Source: Sedimentisphaera salicampi (GTDB lineage: Bacteria > Planctomycetota > Phycisphaerae > Sedimentisphaerales > Sedimentisphaeraceae). From it: a stretch of DNA of 64,000 nucleotides. A program made the position numbers and the translations under genes. Position 1 is the stretch's first letter, and every line of letters begins with the position of its first letter. The DNA lies in NCBI RefSeq assembly GCF_002117005.1, contig NZ_CP021023.1, forward strand, positions 2,280,995-2,344,994, read 5' to 3'. The notes beneath the pieces were generated by a model. That model saw nothing but the letters and a program-made list of their open reading frames with translations, was not told the origin of the DNA and did no database searches. Shown here piece after piece: positions 42,163 to 51,071 of the stretch.

Positions 42163-43524
42163 CTAATTCCGCAGTGCTTTTATCGGCGCGGGGATTCTTC
42201 CAGCTCTTTCTATAAAGGCGGGGGAGGCCTCCATCGGAACTCTCATTATCGGGGCTCTTCCGAGCAGCCCGCCAAAATCCACGCAGTCTCCCTCTTTCAT
42301 CCCGGGAACTGGAATCACCCGTACGCCTGTGGTTTTGTTGTTTGCTACACCGATCGCCAGCTCATCAGCTATCACTGAGCTCAGCACTTCTGCCGGCGTA
42401 TCTCCGGGCAGGGCAAACATATCCAGCCCCACCGAACAAACAGAGGTGAGCGCTTCGAGCTTTTCGAGATTCAAAGCTCCCTGTTCCACTGCCCTTATCA
42501 TCCCGAGGTCCTCGCTTACGGGAATAAACGTGCCGCTCAGCCCGCCTACGTTGCCCGAGGCCATCGCTCCGCCTTTCTTTACCGCATCAATCAGAAGAGC
42601 AAGAGCAGCAGTGCTGCCGGGCCTGCCCATCCTGCTCACTCCCATCGCCTCAATAATCTCCGCCACAGAATCACCTACAGCGGTTGTGGAGGCCAGTGAG
42701 ATATCAACGATTCCGAATTCAACTCCGAGCATCTTCGCCATCTCTTTGCCGGTAAGCTCGCCTGCCCGGGTAATCTTGAAAACCGTGCGTTTTATCACTT
42801 CCGAGAGCTCTGTGAGGCTGCAGTCTGGATTCTCCGCTACAACCGCCCGCACAACTCCCGGCCCGGATATCCCAATATTGAGCGAGCAGTCCGGCTCGCC
42901 TACGCCGTGATTTGCCCCTGCCATAAAAGGATTGTCTTCAGGCACATTCGCAAACACCACAAACTTCGCGCAGCCTATGCCGTCTTTGCCCTTTGAAGCG
43001 AGTTTTTTGAGCATCTCGCCCGTGTCTTTGATGGCGGTCATATTCATACCTGCAAGCGTTGAGGCGAGGTTGAAAAATCCGCAAACCCTGCTGGTCTGGT
43101 TTAAGGCTTCGGGCATTGCCTGCATAAGCAGTCTGTCCGCCTTGGTCATCCCTTTCTGCATAAGCCCGCCGAATCCGCCGATGAAATCGATGTCTGCCTT
43201 CTCTGCCGCTTTGTCGAGCGTTTTGGCGAGGCTCACTGCCGATTCTGTTTTCGAAGGCAGCGGCTCCAGAAGAATCGAGGCGGGGGTTATAGAGATGCGT
43301 CTGTTGATAATCGGGATTCCGTATCTGGCTTCAAGCTCGTCTGCGTATTTGTTGAGCCTGCTGCCCATTTCAACGATCCTCTCGTATATCAGGGCGTTCA
43401 TCTCGTTCTGGTCTCGGCTGATGCAGTCTTTGAGGTTTATCCCGAGAGTAACAGTTCGGATATCGAAGCTGTACTCTGCGGTCATTTTTACGGTTTCGTA
43501 AACTTCTTCTACTGATATTCTCAT
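42163..43524 (-). CDS. DUF711/UPF0210 (PFL-like) protein
   Basis: 453 aa. Recognised by the N-terminal EVYETVKMTAEYSFDIRTVTLGINLKDC and RISITPASILLEP, the glycine-rich FIGGFGGLMQKGMT, FVVFANVPEDNPFMAGANHGVGEPD, NIGISGPGVVRAVV, the EFGIVDISLASTTAVGDSVAEIIE segment and GLDMFALPGDT. Structural work places this family with the pyruvate formate-lyase/ribonucleotide reductase barrel, but no glycyl radical site is evident and the activity is unknown. In many bacteria an ACT-domain protein gene precedes it; none is present here. Full length. Confidence 0.9.
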   Translation of the reverse strand: MRISVEEVYETVKMTAEYSFDIRTVTLGINLKDCISRDQNEMNALIYERIVEMGSRLNKYADELEARYGIPIINRRISITPASILLEPLPSKTESAVSLAKTLDKAAEKADIDFIGGFGGLMQKGMTKADRLLMQAMPEALNQTSRVCGFFNLASTLAGMNMTAIKDTGEMLKKLASKGKDGIGCAKFVVFANVPEDNPFMAGANHGVGEPDCSLNIGISGPGVVRAVVAENPDCSLTELSEVIKRTVFKITRAGELTGKEMAKMLGVEFGIVDISLASTTAVGDSVAEIIEAMGVSRMGRPGSTAALALLIDAVKKGGAMASGNVGGLSGTFIPVSEDLGMIRAVEQGALNLEKLEALTSVCSVGLDMFALPGDTPAEVLSSVIADELAIGVANNKTTGVRVIPVPGMKEGDCVDFGGLLGRAPIMRVPMEASPAFIERAGRIPAPIKALRN

Positions 43525-43616
43525 TTTATCTCCAGCGGGTGAATTTTCATTATAATCTAAAGCATATTATTATCGCTTTTTCGCTGGATTTTTAAATCTA
43601 TTTATAAGGCAAGTTT

Positions 43617-43780
43617 TTGTGGCTCGTGGCAGAGCTGCAAGTCCGCCTGCGGCGGATGGCAGAGTGGCAGAGTAGAAAAATCATTACTGAAAAATTAGCG
43701 GGGATTAGTGGCTGAAATATCTCAGTGCAGCTCAGCGGCTGAAAACGGCTTTGCCAAAAAATAATGTCGCACACCTAAAT
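43617..43780. repeat. REP/BIME-like repeat, partial copy
   Basis: 'gtggcagagctgcaagtccg', palindrome GTCCGCCTGCGGCGGA, 'ttagcggggattagtggctg' and 'aaaataatgtcgcacaccta'; the core is missing. Remaining sequence 43525-43616 is AT-rich without features. Confidence 0.75.
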
Positions 43781-43801
43781 TCTCTGCCGCAAATATTTTG
43801 C

Positions 43802-43830
43802 TTGACAAAGTACAAATGCGGACATACAAT
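43802..43830 (+). promoter_or_regulatory. Sigma70-like promoter upstream of the 43891 gene
   Basis: TTGACA, 17-bp spacer, TACAAT, ending about 60 nt before the ATG. Confidence 0.7.
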
Positions 43831-43890
43831 AGCTCGGTTTTTGTCTGAAAAGTCAGGGACTACCTTTGAAAATAATTTATGGGCTGATAA

Positions 43891-44280
43891 ATGGTTAAGT
43901 ATTTGAAAAATAACTGCTCGGTATCTGCAGGAGAAAGTCCCTTTTCAATTACTTTAGCTGCTTTATACATAATCATTTGCGGCAGCTCCTTAATCTATTA
44001 TTTGCAGCATTTTATTTTCAATGAAGGTTTTAGTGTATTTTTCCTGAAGCCTGCCCTTTGCCTTGGTTTTTTTGCGGCCTCGCTGCTTTATTTTTTTTGC
44101 CCAAAACCGGCTTTAAACGGGCTGCTGGTGCTTAGTTTAATTGCAGCAGCTGCTTGTTTTTTAATCCAAAACAGTGCCGGATTAGTTTTTCACACCATTG
44201 CTTTTATGGTATTCTCTCATAATAAAAAACTTTTCACCCGATTGAAAATAATGAACAGAAAAACTGTTAATCGAAGATGA
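43891..44280 (+). CDS. Small integral membrane protein, unknown
   Basis: 129 aa with about four transmembrane helices (roughly residues 20-40, 50-68, 72-92 and 97-110) and a basic C-terminus (KKLFTRLKIMNRKTVNRR). Not recognised. No strong Shine-Dalgarno sequence is visible before the ATG, but a consensus promoter lies 60 nt upstream, which supports expression. It is separated by 110 bp from the DUF4914 gene with no terminator between, so the two could be co-transcribed. Confidence 0.6.
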   Translation: MVKYLKNNCSVSAGESPFSITLAALYIIICGSSLIYYLQHFIFNEGFSVFFLKPALCLGFFAASLLYFFCPKPALNGLLVLSLIAAAACFLIQNSAGLVFHTIAFMVFSHNKKLFTRLKIMNRKTVNRR

Positions 44281-44390
44281 TAAAAATGCTGCACTTCAGA
44301 TTTTATTCTGAAGAGTAAAAGTGGTGCTGTTCTTAATTGATGCAAACAAATATTAAACGAGACTAATGTTTATATAGAAGGGATGTAAGA

Positions 44391-46277
44391 ATGCCTAATA
44401 AATTACCAGACAATTTAACACTGCCGGAAAAAACAAAGGATTTGCTTGAAAATGCAAAATCAGTCAGCTTTGCTGCAACAATCAAGGATTTGGAAGATCT
44501 TTCCTGCGGTAAAAGCAGTAATAATGAGTGGACAGTTTCATACACCCTTCCTGACGGCAGAGAAGTTGAAGAAGCAAATGTAGCGCGGGTAAAAAACGGG
44601 ATTAGTGCAAATTACACTGAAGCATATATGCGTCGTCGTGATCCAGATTGCATGGTAGTAGCAGATGACAATCCGACTGACAAGCCGCGTTTTGATGAAC
44701 GCTTTGGCTGCTCATTCGATAAGCTCCGCGAGGAAACTTTTGAATGGATGAGAAGTCAAGATTTGGCGGTATTCGCATTAGAAATGGGCTCTGATGGTCT
44801 TGGAGGCGATGCTTTGGCGATCTGCCCTGCAAATGCAGGTTTCTTTGCCTTTGGGCTTGGCCTGCTGCAGGGGGTTATGGATTTGAACAAGACTGACCGT
44901 GTGTTCGAGCCCTCGTTCATTATTTATGTTGCACCGCCGTTCAGGCATACACATTTTGACGGTCATCAGGTGGTAGTTCACAACCGTGTGGATGTCCATG
45001 AGATGTTCTCTTACAATCTTTATCCAGGCCCAAGTGCTAAAAAGGGTGTTTACGGTGCGCTGATTAACAAAGGTGCCCACGAGCAGTGGGTAACTGCTCA
45101 TTGTTCAGCAGTACAGGTGATAACGCCTTACGACAATATGGTAACATTTATGCATGAAGGTGCCAGCGGCGGAGGCAAGAGCGAAATGCTCCAGCAGCCC
45201 CATCGTTTGCCGGACGGGCGAATACAGATCGGGAAAAATCTGGTTACCGGCAAAAAGAAATTTCTGGAGATTCGCAGAACCTGTGAGCTGCATCCTGTCT
45301 GCGACGATATAGCTCTGTGTCATCCGTCTATTCAGAGAAATGACGGCAAGCTTCGGATTATGGATGCAGAAAACGGGTGGTTCGTTCGTGTAAATCATAT
45401 TACCGACTACGGCACTGACCGAGACCTTGAGCATCTTACAGTATCTCCCCCAAGCCCGCTTTTATTTCTGAATATAGATGTAGTAGCCGGAGGTACGGCC
45501 TTGATATGGGAGCATCTCTACGATGAACCCGGAGTTCCCTGTCCTAATCCGCGGGTTATACTCCCGCGTCAGGTAGTTCCTGATGTAGTCAAAGACGATG
45601 TTTCAGTAGATATACGATCATTCGGCGTTCGTACGCCTCCGTGCACTAAAGAAAAACCCAGCTACGGGATTATAGGACTTTTCCACATACTTCCCCCGGC
45701 ACTGGCATGGCTTTGGCGTTTGGTTGCCCCAAGGGGGTACTCTAATCCAAGCATAGTCGATGAGGGTGCTATGAGCAGTGAAGGTGTAGGCAGTTACTGG
45801 CCGTTTGCTACCGGCCGCAAGATTGATCAGGCAAATCTGCTGCTCAAGCAGTTTGTAACTTCAACTAAGACCCGCTATATACTCACGCCAAACCAGAACA
45901 TTGGTGCATGGGAGACCGGCTTTATGCCGCAATGGCTCGCGAGGGATTATCTGGCTCGACGAGGCCATGCAAAATTCAATTCTGATCAGCTTGTCCCCTC
46001 AAGATCCCCGCTGCTTGGCTATGCCCTTGACAACGTCCGTATAGAAGGCGTAAACGTTCAGCGCGGAATGCTTCAGGTAAACATTCAGCCTGAGGTGGGG
46101 ACAGAGGCTTACGACAAAGGCGCCGAGATTCTAACCGAATTCTTCCATCAGAACATTAAGAGTTTCCTTCAGCCCGAGTTAGACCCGCTGGGAGCCAAGA
46201 TTATCGACTGCTGCCTTGAAAACGGAACAGTAAAAGATTTTGAACAGTTTATTCAAACTGATATCTTTCGTGAATAA
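44391..46277 (+). CDS. DUF4914-family protein with a PEPCK-like P-loop
   Basis: 628 aa, full length. The sequence matches my memory of DUF4914: YMRRRDPDCMVVADDNPTDKPRF, VIYVAPPFRHTHFDGHQVVVHNR, MFSYNLYPGPSAKKGVYG and IIGLFHILPPALAWLWRLVAPRG. A Walker-A-like loop EGASGGGKSEM (about residues 257-267) is followed by a candidate Mg site region TDAENGWFVRVNHITDYGTD-like DAENGWFVRVNHITDYGT. This recalls phosphoenolpyruvate carboxykinase-type nucleotide binding, so it may be a kinase or carboxykinase-like enzyme on an unknown substrate. AAGGGATG ribosome site. Soluble, no signal peptide. Confidence 0.82.
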   Translation: MPNKLPDNLTLPEKTKDLLENAKSVSFAATIKDLEDLSCGKSSNNEWTVSYTLPDGREVEEANVARVKNGISANYTEAYMRRRDPDCMVVADDNPTDKPRFDERFGCSFDKLREETFEWMRSQDLAVFALEMGSDGLGGDALAICPANAGFFAFGLGLLQGVMDLNKTDRVFEPSFIIYVAPPFRHTHFDGHQVVVHNRVDVHEMFSYNLYPGPSAKKGVYGALINKGAHEQWVTAHCSAVQVITPYDNMVTFMHEGASGGGKSEMLQQPHRLPDGRIQIGKNLVTGKKKFLEIRRTCELHPVCDDIALCHPSIQRNDGKLRIMDAENGWFVRVNHITDYGTDRDLEHLTVSPPSPLLFLNIDVVAGGTALIWEHLYDEPGVPCPNPRVILPRQVVPDVVKDDVSVDIRSFGVRTPPCTKEKPSYGIIGLFHILPPALAWLWRLVAPRGYSNPSIVDEGAMSSEGVGSYWPFATGRKIDQANLLLKQFVTSTKTRYILTPNQNIGAWETGFMPQWLARDYLARRGHAKFNSDQLVPSRSPLLGYALDNVRIEGVNVQRGMLQVNIQPEVGTEAYDKGAEILTEFFHQNIKSFLQPELDPLGAKIIDCCLENGTVKDFEQFIQTDIFRE

Positions 46278-46558
46278 AGGCCGTATGAAATCAGGGCAGT
46301 CCCTCGTTTTGGAAACGTAAACGGCTTCTCGGCAAGTGTTTGCATACTCAAAACAGGGTATGCCCCTGATTGTTTTCTCGGCGATTGCACGTTTCGCCCC
46401 GTCCGCAGCGGCTAACAGCTAATCCCCGCTGATTTTGACTGATTTCTTTAAGATTAGCACGTACCGGGCTCAGGCCTAAGATAGTAGCGGGAAGGCATTA
46501 TCAGATTACGTAGAATGCGGAGTGAAAAAAGCCGCCACCCGGCGCATCTGAAGAGACC
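46278..46558. other. Gene-free stretch between the DUF4914 gene and IS256
   Basis: Mixed-composition sequence with a short 'gctaacagctaatccccgct' phrase of the dispersed repeats and a small GC hairpin near 46532-46545. No credible gene or clear terminator is seen. Confidence 0.5.
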
Positions 46559-47948
46559 GTCCCAATTAGTGTGTCTAAAGAAAAAGGGATTCCTTTTCTA
46601 AGCTATATGCTTAGTATGTTAAAAAAAAGTCAAATTAAACAAAAAGGAACCCCTATGAAAAGGAATTATAACACAATTTTGGAAAAAGCGGTTGAAGATT
46701 TTCTTGCCCACAGCGGGAAAAGTTTGGAAGATGCAATTCGGATTACATTCGAGACTATTCTCAAAGCCGAGCAGGATGAATTTTTGGGTTACGTCAACGG
46801 CTGCCGGAAAGACAAATCCACGAGCAACAAGCGTAATGGTTACCGTCAGGCTTTAGTCCAGGGATTGCAATCCACTTTCAGGATAAACATTCCCCGAGAT
46901 CGTCTTGGTAATTTTCAGCCATTTTTTCTTGATCTGTTAAATTCTCAGAGAGGCAAATATGATAATTTAGCCTTTAGGTTATACAGCAAAGGCCTTACGA
47001 CTCGAGAGATCGAAGAGATTTTCCAGGAGCTTTTCGAGCAAAATTACTCCAAGAGCAGCATATCTCGCATAACCTCGAATTTCACAGAATACCGCAAGCT
47101 CTGGCAGAACAGGCCGCTGGATGAAGACTGGTACATCATTTACATTGATGCGGTAAAGGTAAAGCTTCGCAGGGACAAGGTTTCCAATGAATCGATGTAC
47201 GTTGCTTTAGGGCTAAAGGAAGACCTAAGTCGAGATGTATTAGGTGTTTACAATATACCAGAAGAGAGCAGCGAAGGCTGGCATTCAGTTCTTAAAGACC
47301 TCAAAGAGCGTGGAGTAAAGAAGGTTCTTTGCTTTGCTGCAGATGGTCTAAAGGGTTTGTCGGAAACTGTGAGCAGGGTTTATCCTTCAAGCGATTTTCA
47401 ACGTTGTCTTATTCATAAGCTTCGCAATGTACTCAGCAAGGTTCGCCAAAATGACAAGAAGGAAGTTGCCTCAGATTTCAAAGCGGTCTTCAAGCTTGAA
47501 GATGGCAGCTACCGTTTAGAAGATGGTAAATGCGAGCTGGATAAATTTGTGAAGAAATGGGCAAAGAAGTACAGCAGTTTTGAGAATATTTTCCCTGAGC
47601 AGGAGAGGGATGATTATTTCACATATTTGAAATATCCGACTAAACTGCATCGTATGATGTACACCACCAATTGGATAGAGGCTCTTAACAGGATAATCAG
47701 GAGAACCGTTAAAATACGCTGCAGCTTTCCTACAGAAGAAAGTGCGTTGAATCTGATCTGCGCCCGTTTAATGGAGCACAGTGAGACGAAATTGATGAGG
47801 TATAAAGTTACGAGTCTGTTTGCATGCAAGGATGAACTTGATACAATGGCAAAAGAAAGGCGGAAAATTTCACCTCAGGGTACCCTGAGGTGAAATAAGG
47901 AGCTAAGCATAAATGCTGAAAAGATCCTTCAGACACACAATTTGGGAC
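46559..47948 (+). mobile_element. IS256-family insertion sequence
   Basis: About 1,390 bp bounded by inverted ends GTCCCAATTAGTGTGTCT and, on the other strand, GTCCCAAATTGTGTGTCT (16 of 18 identical). One intact transposase gene. The 8-bp flanks (AAGAGACC and ACTGCCCA) are not identical, so the usual 8-9 bp target duplication is absent or has been lost. Confidence 0.85.
46655..47893 (+). CDS. IS256 (Mutator-like) transposase
   Basis: 412 aa from the ATG at 46655, chosen for the AAAGGAA site; the upstream in-frame GTG starts within the terminal repeat. DDE transposase of the Mutator type: N-terminal DEFLGYVNGCRKDKSTSNKRNGY, then RINIPRDRLGNFQP and LYSKGLTTREIEEIFQELF, the first Asp in YIIYIDAVKVKLR, the second in LCFAADGLKGLSE, the conserved CLIHKLRNVLSKV, and the Glu in TTNWIEALNRIIRRTVKIRCSFP. 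It appears intact. The last residues read through into the right end (KISPQGTLR). Confidence 0.95.
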   Translation: MKRNYNTILEKAVEDFLAHSGKSLEDAIRITFETILKAEQDEFLGYVNGCRKDKSTSNKRNGYRQALVQGLQSTFRINIPRDRLGNFQPFFLDLLNSQRGKYDNLAFRLYSKGLTTREIEEIFQELFEQNYSKSSISRITSNFTEYRKLWQNRPLDEDWYIIYIDAVKVKLRRDKVSNESMYVALGLKEDLSRDVLGVYNIPEESSEGWHSVLKDLKERGVKKVLCFAADGLKGLSETVSRVYPSSDFQRCLIHKLRNVLSKVRQNDKKEVASDFKAVFKLEDGSYRLEDGKCELDKFVKKWAKKYSSFENIFPEQERDDYFTYLKYPTKLHRMMYTTNWIEALNRIIRRTVKIRCSFPTEESALNLICARLMEHSETKLMRYKVTSLFACKDELDTMAKERRKISPQGTLR

Positions 47949-48017
47949 ACTGCCCATCTGAATACCGGTTGGCGGCTAAAGGTCAGCTCTTGGCTGAAAG
48001 GCTTAGATTTGAATATT

Positions 48018-48749
48018 TTAGAATGTTGTAGAGAGCGAAATTCCTGCGTAAAGGTAATCCGGATCGGGCTCGTAGGCATCTGTCTCTTTGAGCTCATCAT
48101 CCATGATAGCAACATAGGTAACTGAAGGAGTGAGAGTCCAGTCGCCCATGGCAAGAGGCATAGACGCCGATAGAGCCAGATCCTGCATGGAGCTGTCATC
48201 AACGCCCCAGTATCCGAGGTTGTAGTCTGAGTCTGCATAGCCCAGCGATGCCGAGCAGTCTAAGGCCGTATCCTCGCCCATTGAGAAGCTGTGCGAAACG
48301 CCTGCGCTGAAATACGTGCCCTCAATTGCATCAATATCGCGGTAAACAGTGAATGAGGGGCTCAGCGGCATATCAAAGCTCAGTCCGCCGTAAACCTCAT
48401 TTGTGTTGCCGGCGTCTTCATCGAAATCGTACCTGATAACACCCACTGTGTAGTCAACTCCCTCAGCGAGCGAGTCGGAGTATTCTGCGGTGAAATCCAC
48501 CTCTGTGAAGTTGTTTTTCTCGCCCTCATCTGTTAAGTCCATATTGCCCCAGAGATTCAGGTATATTTTGTCCACCTGAAACCCTATCCCTGTCTGCATT
48601 ACAGACTCATCGTTAATCGCCTGACCGCGCCAGATGTATTTGCTGAAATAACCGACTGAAAGATCGCCTTCGATTTCCGCATCGAAAGCACTCGCCGAAG
48701 ACGCCAGCCCCGCTGCAAGGGCAGTTGTGAGAATGATTTTTTTAAGCAT
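48018..48749 (-). CDS. TorF-like putative porin
   Basis: 243 aa. Signal peptide at residues 1-21 (IILTTALAAGLASSASA). The mature protein begins FDAEIEGDLSVGYFSKYIWRGQAINDESVMQTGIGF, the characteristic start of the TorF/Gcw_chp putative porin family (a strand followed by W/F-RG). Alternating strands run to a C-terminal Phe (YAGISLSTTF), typical of outer-membrane barrels. The transported solute is unknown. The 3' end lies only 70 bp from the IS256 right end and no terminator is seen, so the element may have removed it. Upstream 48750-49137 is AT-rich and holds no gene. Confidence 0.8.
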   Translation of the reverse strand: MLKKIILTTALAAGLASSASAFDAEIEGDLSVGYFSKYIWRGQAINDESVMQTGIGFQVDKIYLNLWGNMDLTDEGEKNNFTEVDFTAEYSDSLAEGVDYTVGVIRYDFDEDAGNTNEVYGGLSFDMPLSPSFTVYRDIDAIEGTYFSAGVSHSFSMGEDTALDCSASLGYADSDYNLGYWGVDDSSMQDLALSASMPLAMGDWTLTPSVTYVAIMDDELKETDAYEPDPDYLYAGISLSTTF

Positions 48750-49617
48750 CGTAAACGCTCCTGATAAAAGTTAATAAAATTTACGGTTTCTAACAAACTT
48801 ATGCAATCGATGTGCCAAAGAGAAAAATTTTTTGCGATTTTTCATAAACCTATGCAGTAAATAGGCTTAGGCAATATTGGACAAGAAAGGCATAAACGAG
48901 CTGGCTACAATTATGTTTCTTTTTAAGCATTGATATACAATATTGTAACAAGAAAGCTTCCAACTACATTTTTATATAACCGAATTTCAGGCAGGAAAAA
49001 GGGGCGGAATTTTGCGGGATTCTTTTAATTTAAAAAAAATAAAAAAATTTTGCAGTTTTATTTAAAAAAAATCATATGCTTTAGGATATAAAACTTTGAA
49101 AGCAGTATAAAAACTTATATTTCAGGAGAACAAATGAGTGCGCCAAGCAAAGCTAATATGTGCAAGTCGGACAATCCGGCACGGGTAAAGGCTAACCACC
49201 AGCCCGGGACTGAACCGGACGTATTGCGAGGTAACGAGTAATGCGAAGCTTCGGTAAGGGCAGTTTGTCAGCCGTAACGCAAGTGAAGGTATCGAGCCCC
49301 GAAATAATCCTTATTTCACTGGGTCAAGGGTTTCATTTCCTGGAAACCAGTATCGATGCGCACGTTAAAGGTGAGTGCGTAATCGACGTGGCGGGGTCTA
49401 AGTCCGCAGCGGGCAAACAAACTGTACATATTGGAACTTGGGAGAACCGAAGCGTTCCGAAAGGAAGCCGCCAAATAGCCGAAAAAGTGATGAGGCGGTA
49501 TGGCGTTTCGGTAGTCGGACTAACCCATAGTAGAGGTGTAGCAGGGGTAATGCCCTGTGGGGCTATAAGCTTACTCGAAGGGGTTAGCGGTTTAACGCAG
49601 AGAGGTGAATTTTAACA

Positions 49618-50949
49618 ATGCAATACCCTGAGATTGGAAAAACATTTGAGAAGTTGCTTCTCATATCCGCTCGCGCCCGAAGGGAGCGAGGATTCAAGTT
49701 TACGAGCCTTGCTCATCTACTTGATGAAGAATACCTTCGGGATTGCTACCAGAACCTTAACCGGAATAAGGCGGTAGGAATTGACAATGTAAGCTGGCAG
49801 GAATATGGTATAAATCTGGATGAAAATCTCCGGCGGCTTGTCGATAGGCTCAAACGTAAAAAGTATAAGCCTAAACCGGCAAGGCGGGTATATATACCCA
49901 AGGACGATAAAGAAACCCGTCCACTGGGTATATCTGCGATAGAAAGCAAGATAGTAGAAAGCGGGATTGCCCGCATACTAAACTGCATATATGAGCAGGA
50001 TTTTCTGGATTGTTCTTACGGTTTTCGCCCGAACAGGAACTGTCATCAGGCGTTAAAGACACTTAACGACCTGATAACATACCAGCCGGTAAACCATATT
50101 GTCGAAGCCGATATTAAAGGCTTCTTCGATAATGTTGACCACGATAAGCTGCTGGAGTTTATTCGAATAAGGATAAATGACACGGCATTATTAGGGCTGA
50201 TTGGTAAGTTTCTCAAAGCCGGTTATGTTGACGATGGTCAACTAATAGTATCGCAAAAGGGTACTCCGCAAGGAAGTATTCTAAGCCCGATACTGGCGAA
50301 TATATTCCTGCACTATGTACTGGACGAGTGGTTTGAGGCTACGGTTAAAAGCCATACGACCGGTTACTGTGAGCTTGTGAGATATGCGGATGATTTTGTA
50401 TGCGTAGTTCGCTACGCAGACGATGCCGAACGCATTGAGCAGGCGTTGAAGAATAGGTTCAATAAATACGGATTGGAAATACATCCTACAAAGAGCCGCC
50501 GGATAACATTTGGTCGCTTTGAGAAGGAAAACGCCGTAAAAGAGAGCCGAAAGCCTAACACGTTTGACTTTTTAGGATTTACGCATTACTGCGACATCTC
50601 ACGCCGAGGCAAATTTAAGCTCGGGCGTAAGACAAGCGGAAAGAAATTCTCTGCCAAGTGCAGGGAGATGAATGACTGGCTCAAGGCGATACGAAACCAC
50701 GTCAAGACTAAAGACTGGTGGAAAGTTCTTGTTGCCAAACTGCGAGGCCATTATCAGTATTACGGCGTAAGTGAGAACTACGCCGGTATCAGGAGTTTTT
50801 ACAAACTCACGATAAGGATGGTACGGAAATGGCTGAACAGGCGTAGCCAAAAGCGAAAGATGAGTTGGGAACGGTTTAGTAATTACCTTGAACACTATCC
50901 TTTGCCAAAACCCGAAATAGTGCATAGCTTTTACAATCGGCAAGTGTAA
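49618..50949 (+). CDS. ltrA: Group II intron reverse transcriptase/maturase
   Basis: 443 aa. RT domain with LNRNKAVGIDNVSWQEY, RRVYIPKDDKETRPLGISAIESKIV, CSYGFRPNRNCHQAL, IVEADIKGFFDNVDHDKLLEF, GTPQGSILSPILANIFLHYVLDEWF and the catalytic YADD in LVRYADDFVCVV. Domain X/maturase covers about residues 325-420 (FDFLGFTHYCDISRRGKFKLGRKTSGKKF…LRGHYQYYGVSENY). No HNH endonuclease domain follows, so retrohoming would rely on single-stranded or replication-fork targets. The frame and all motifs look intact. GAGAGGTG precedes the ATG. Confidence 0.95.
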   Translation: MQYPEIGKTFEKLLLISARARRERGFKFTSLAHLLDEEYLRDCYQNLNRNKAVGIDNVSWQEYGINLDENLRRLVDRLKRKKYKPKPARRVYIPKDDKETRPLGISAIESKIVESGIARILNCIYEQDFLDCSYGFRPNRNCHQALKTLNDLITYQPVNHIVEADIKGFFDNVDHDKLLEFIRIRINDTALLGLIGKFLKAGYVDDGQLIVSQKGTPQGSILSPILANIFLHYVLDEWFEATVKSHTTGYCELVRYADDFVCVVRYADDAERIEQALKNRFNKYGLEIHPTKSRRITFGRFEKENAVKESRKPNTFDFLGFTHYCDISRRGKFKLGRKTSGKKFSAKCREMNDWLKAIRNHVKTKDWWKVLVAKLRGHYQYYGVSENYAGIRSFYKLTIRMVRKWLNRRSQKRKMSWERFSNYLEHYPLPKPEIVHSFYNRQV

Positions 50950-50965
50950 AGTGAGTTAAACCGAA

Positions 50966-51024
50966 GAGCCGGATGTGGGAAATCCACAAGTCCGGTTCTG
51001 TGAGGGGCATTGACGTTTCCTCAC
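50966..51024 (+). ncRNA. Group II intron domains V and VI
   Basis: Domain V: 34 nt forming a 14-bp imperfect hairpin around GTGGGAAATCCAC with the lower stem GAGCCGGA/TCCGGTTCT. Domain VI: GTGAGG…CCTCAC stem (51000-51024) with an unpaired A region (cattgacg) for branching. Confidence 0.88.
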
Positions 51025-51071
51025 ATTTAATAAATGAAAAAATTAAGTTTATGGATGAAAGGAACTATATT

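Larger units (their letters stand above)
49138..51026 (+). mobile_element. Group II intron with intron-encoded reverse transcriptase
   Basis: The 5' end GTGCGCC (49138) starts a typical ribozyme domain I ('gcgaggtaacgagtaatgcg' and related segments to about 49610). The RT gene sits in domain IV, followed by domain V (50966-50999) and domain VI, ending about 51026 with AT. It lies in the leader between an AT-rich upstream region with 'caggagaacaaatga' and the prepilin-like gene at 51072. The 3' boundary is uncertain by a few nt. A 124-residue reading frame inside domain I is a ribozyme shadow. Confidence 0.9.

Noticed and set aside
42329-43501. Two Ser/Ala-rich plus-strand frames of about 190 residues
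   Set aside because: Antisense shadows of the DUF711 gene, created by its codon bias.
49241-49615. 124-residue frame starting MRSFGKGSLSAVTQVKV
   Set aside because: Lies within the ribozyme domains of the group II intron; such frames recur in intron RNA and are not genes.
50973-51071. N-terminal extension of the prepilin-like protein into the intron
   Set aside because: It would translate group II domain V/VI. The ATG at 51072 has a proper ribosome site and the usual prepilin leader follows it.
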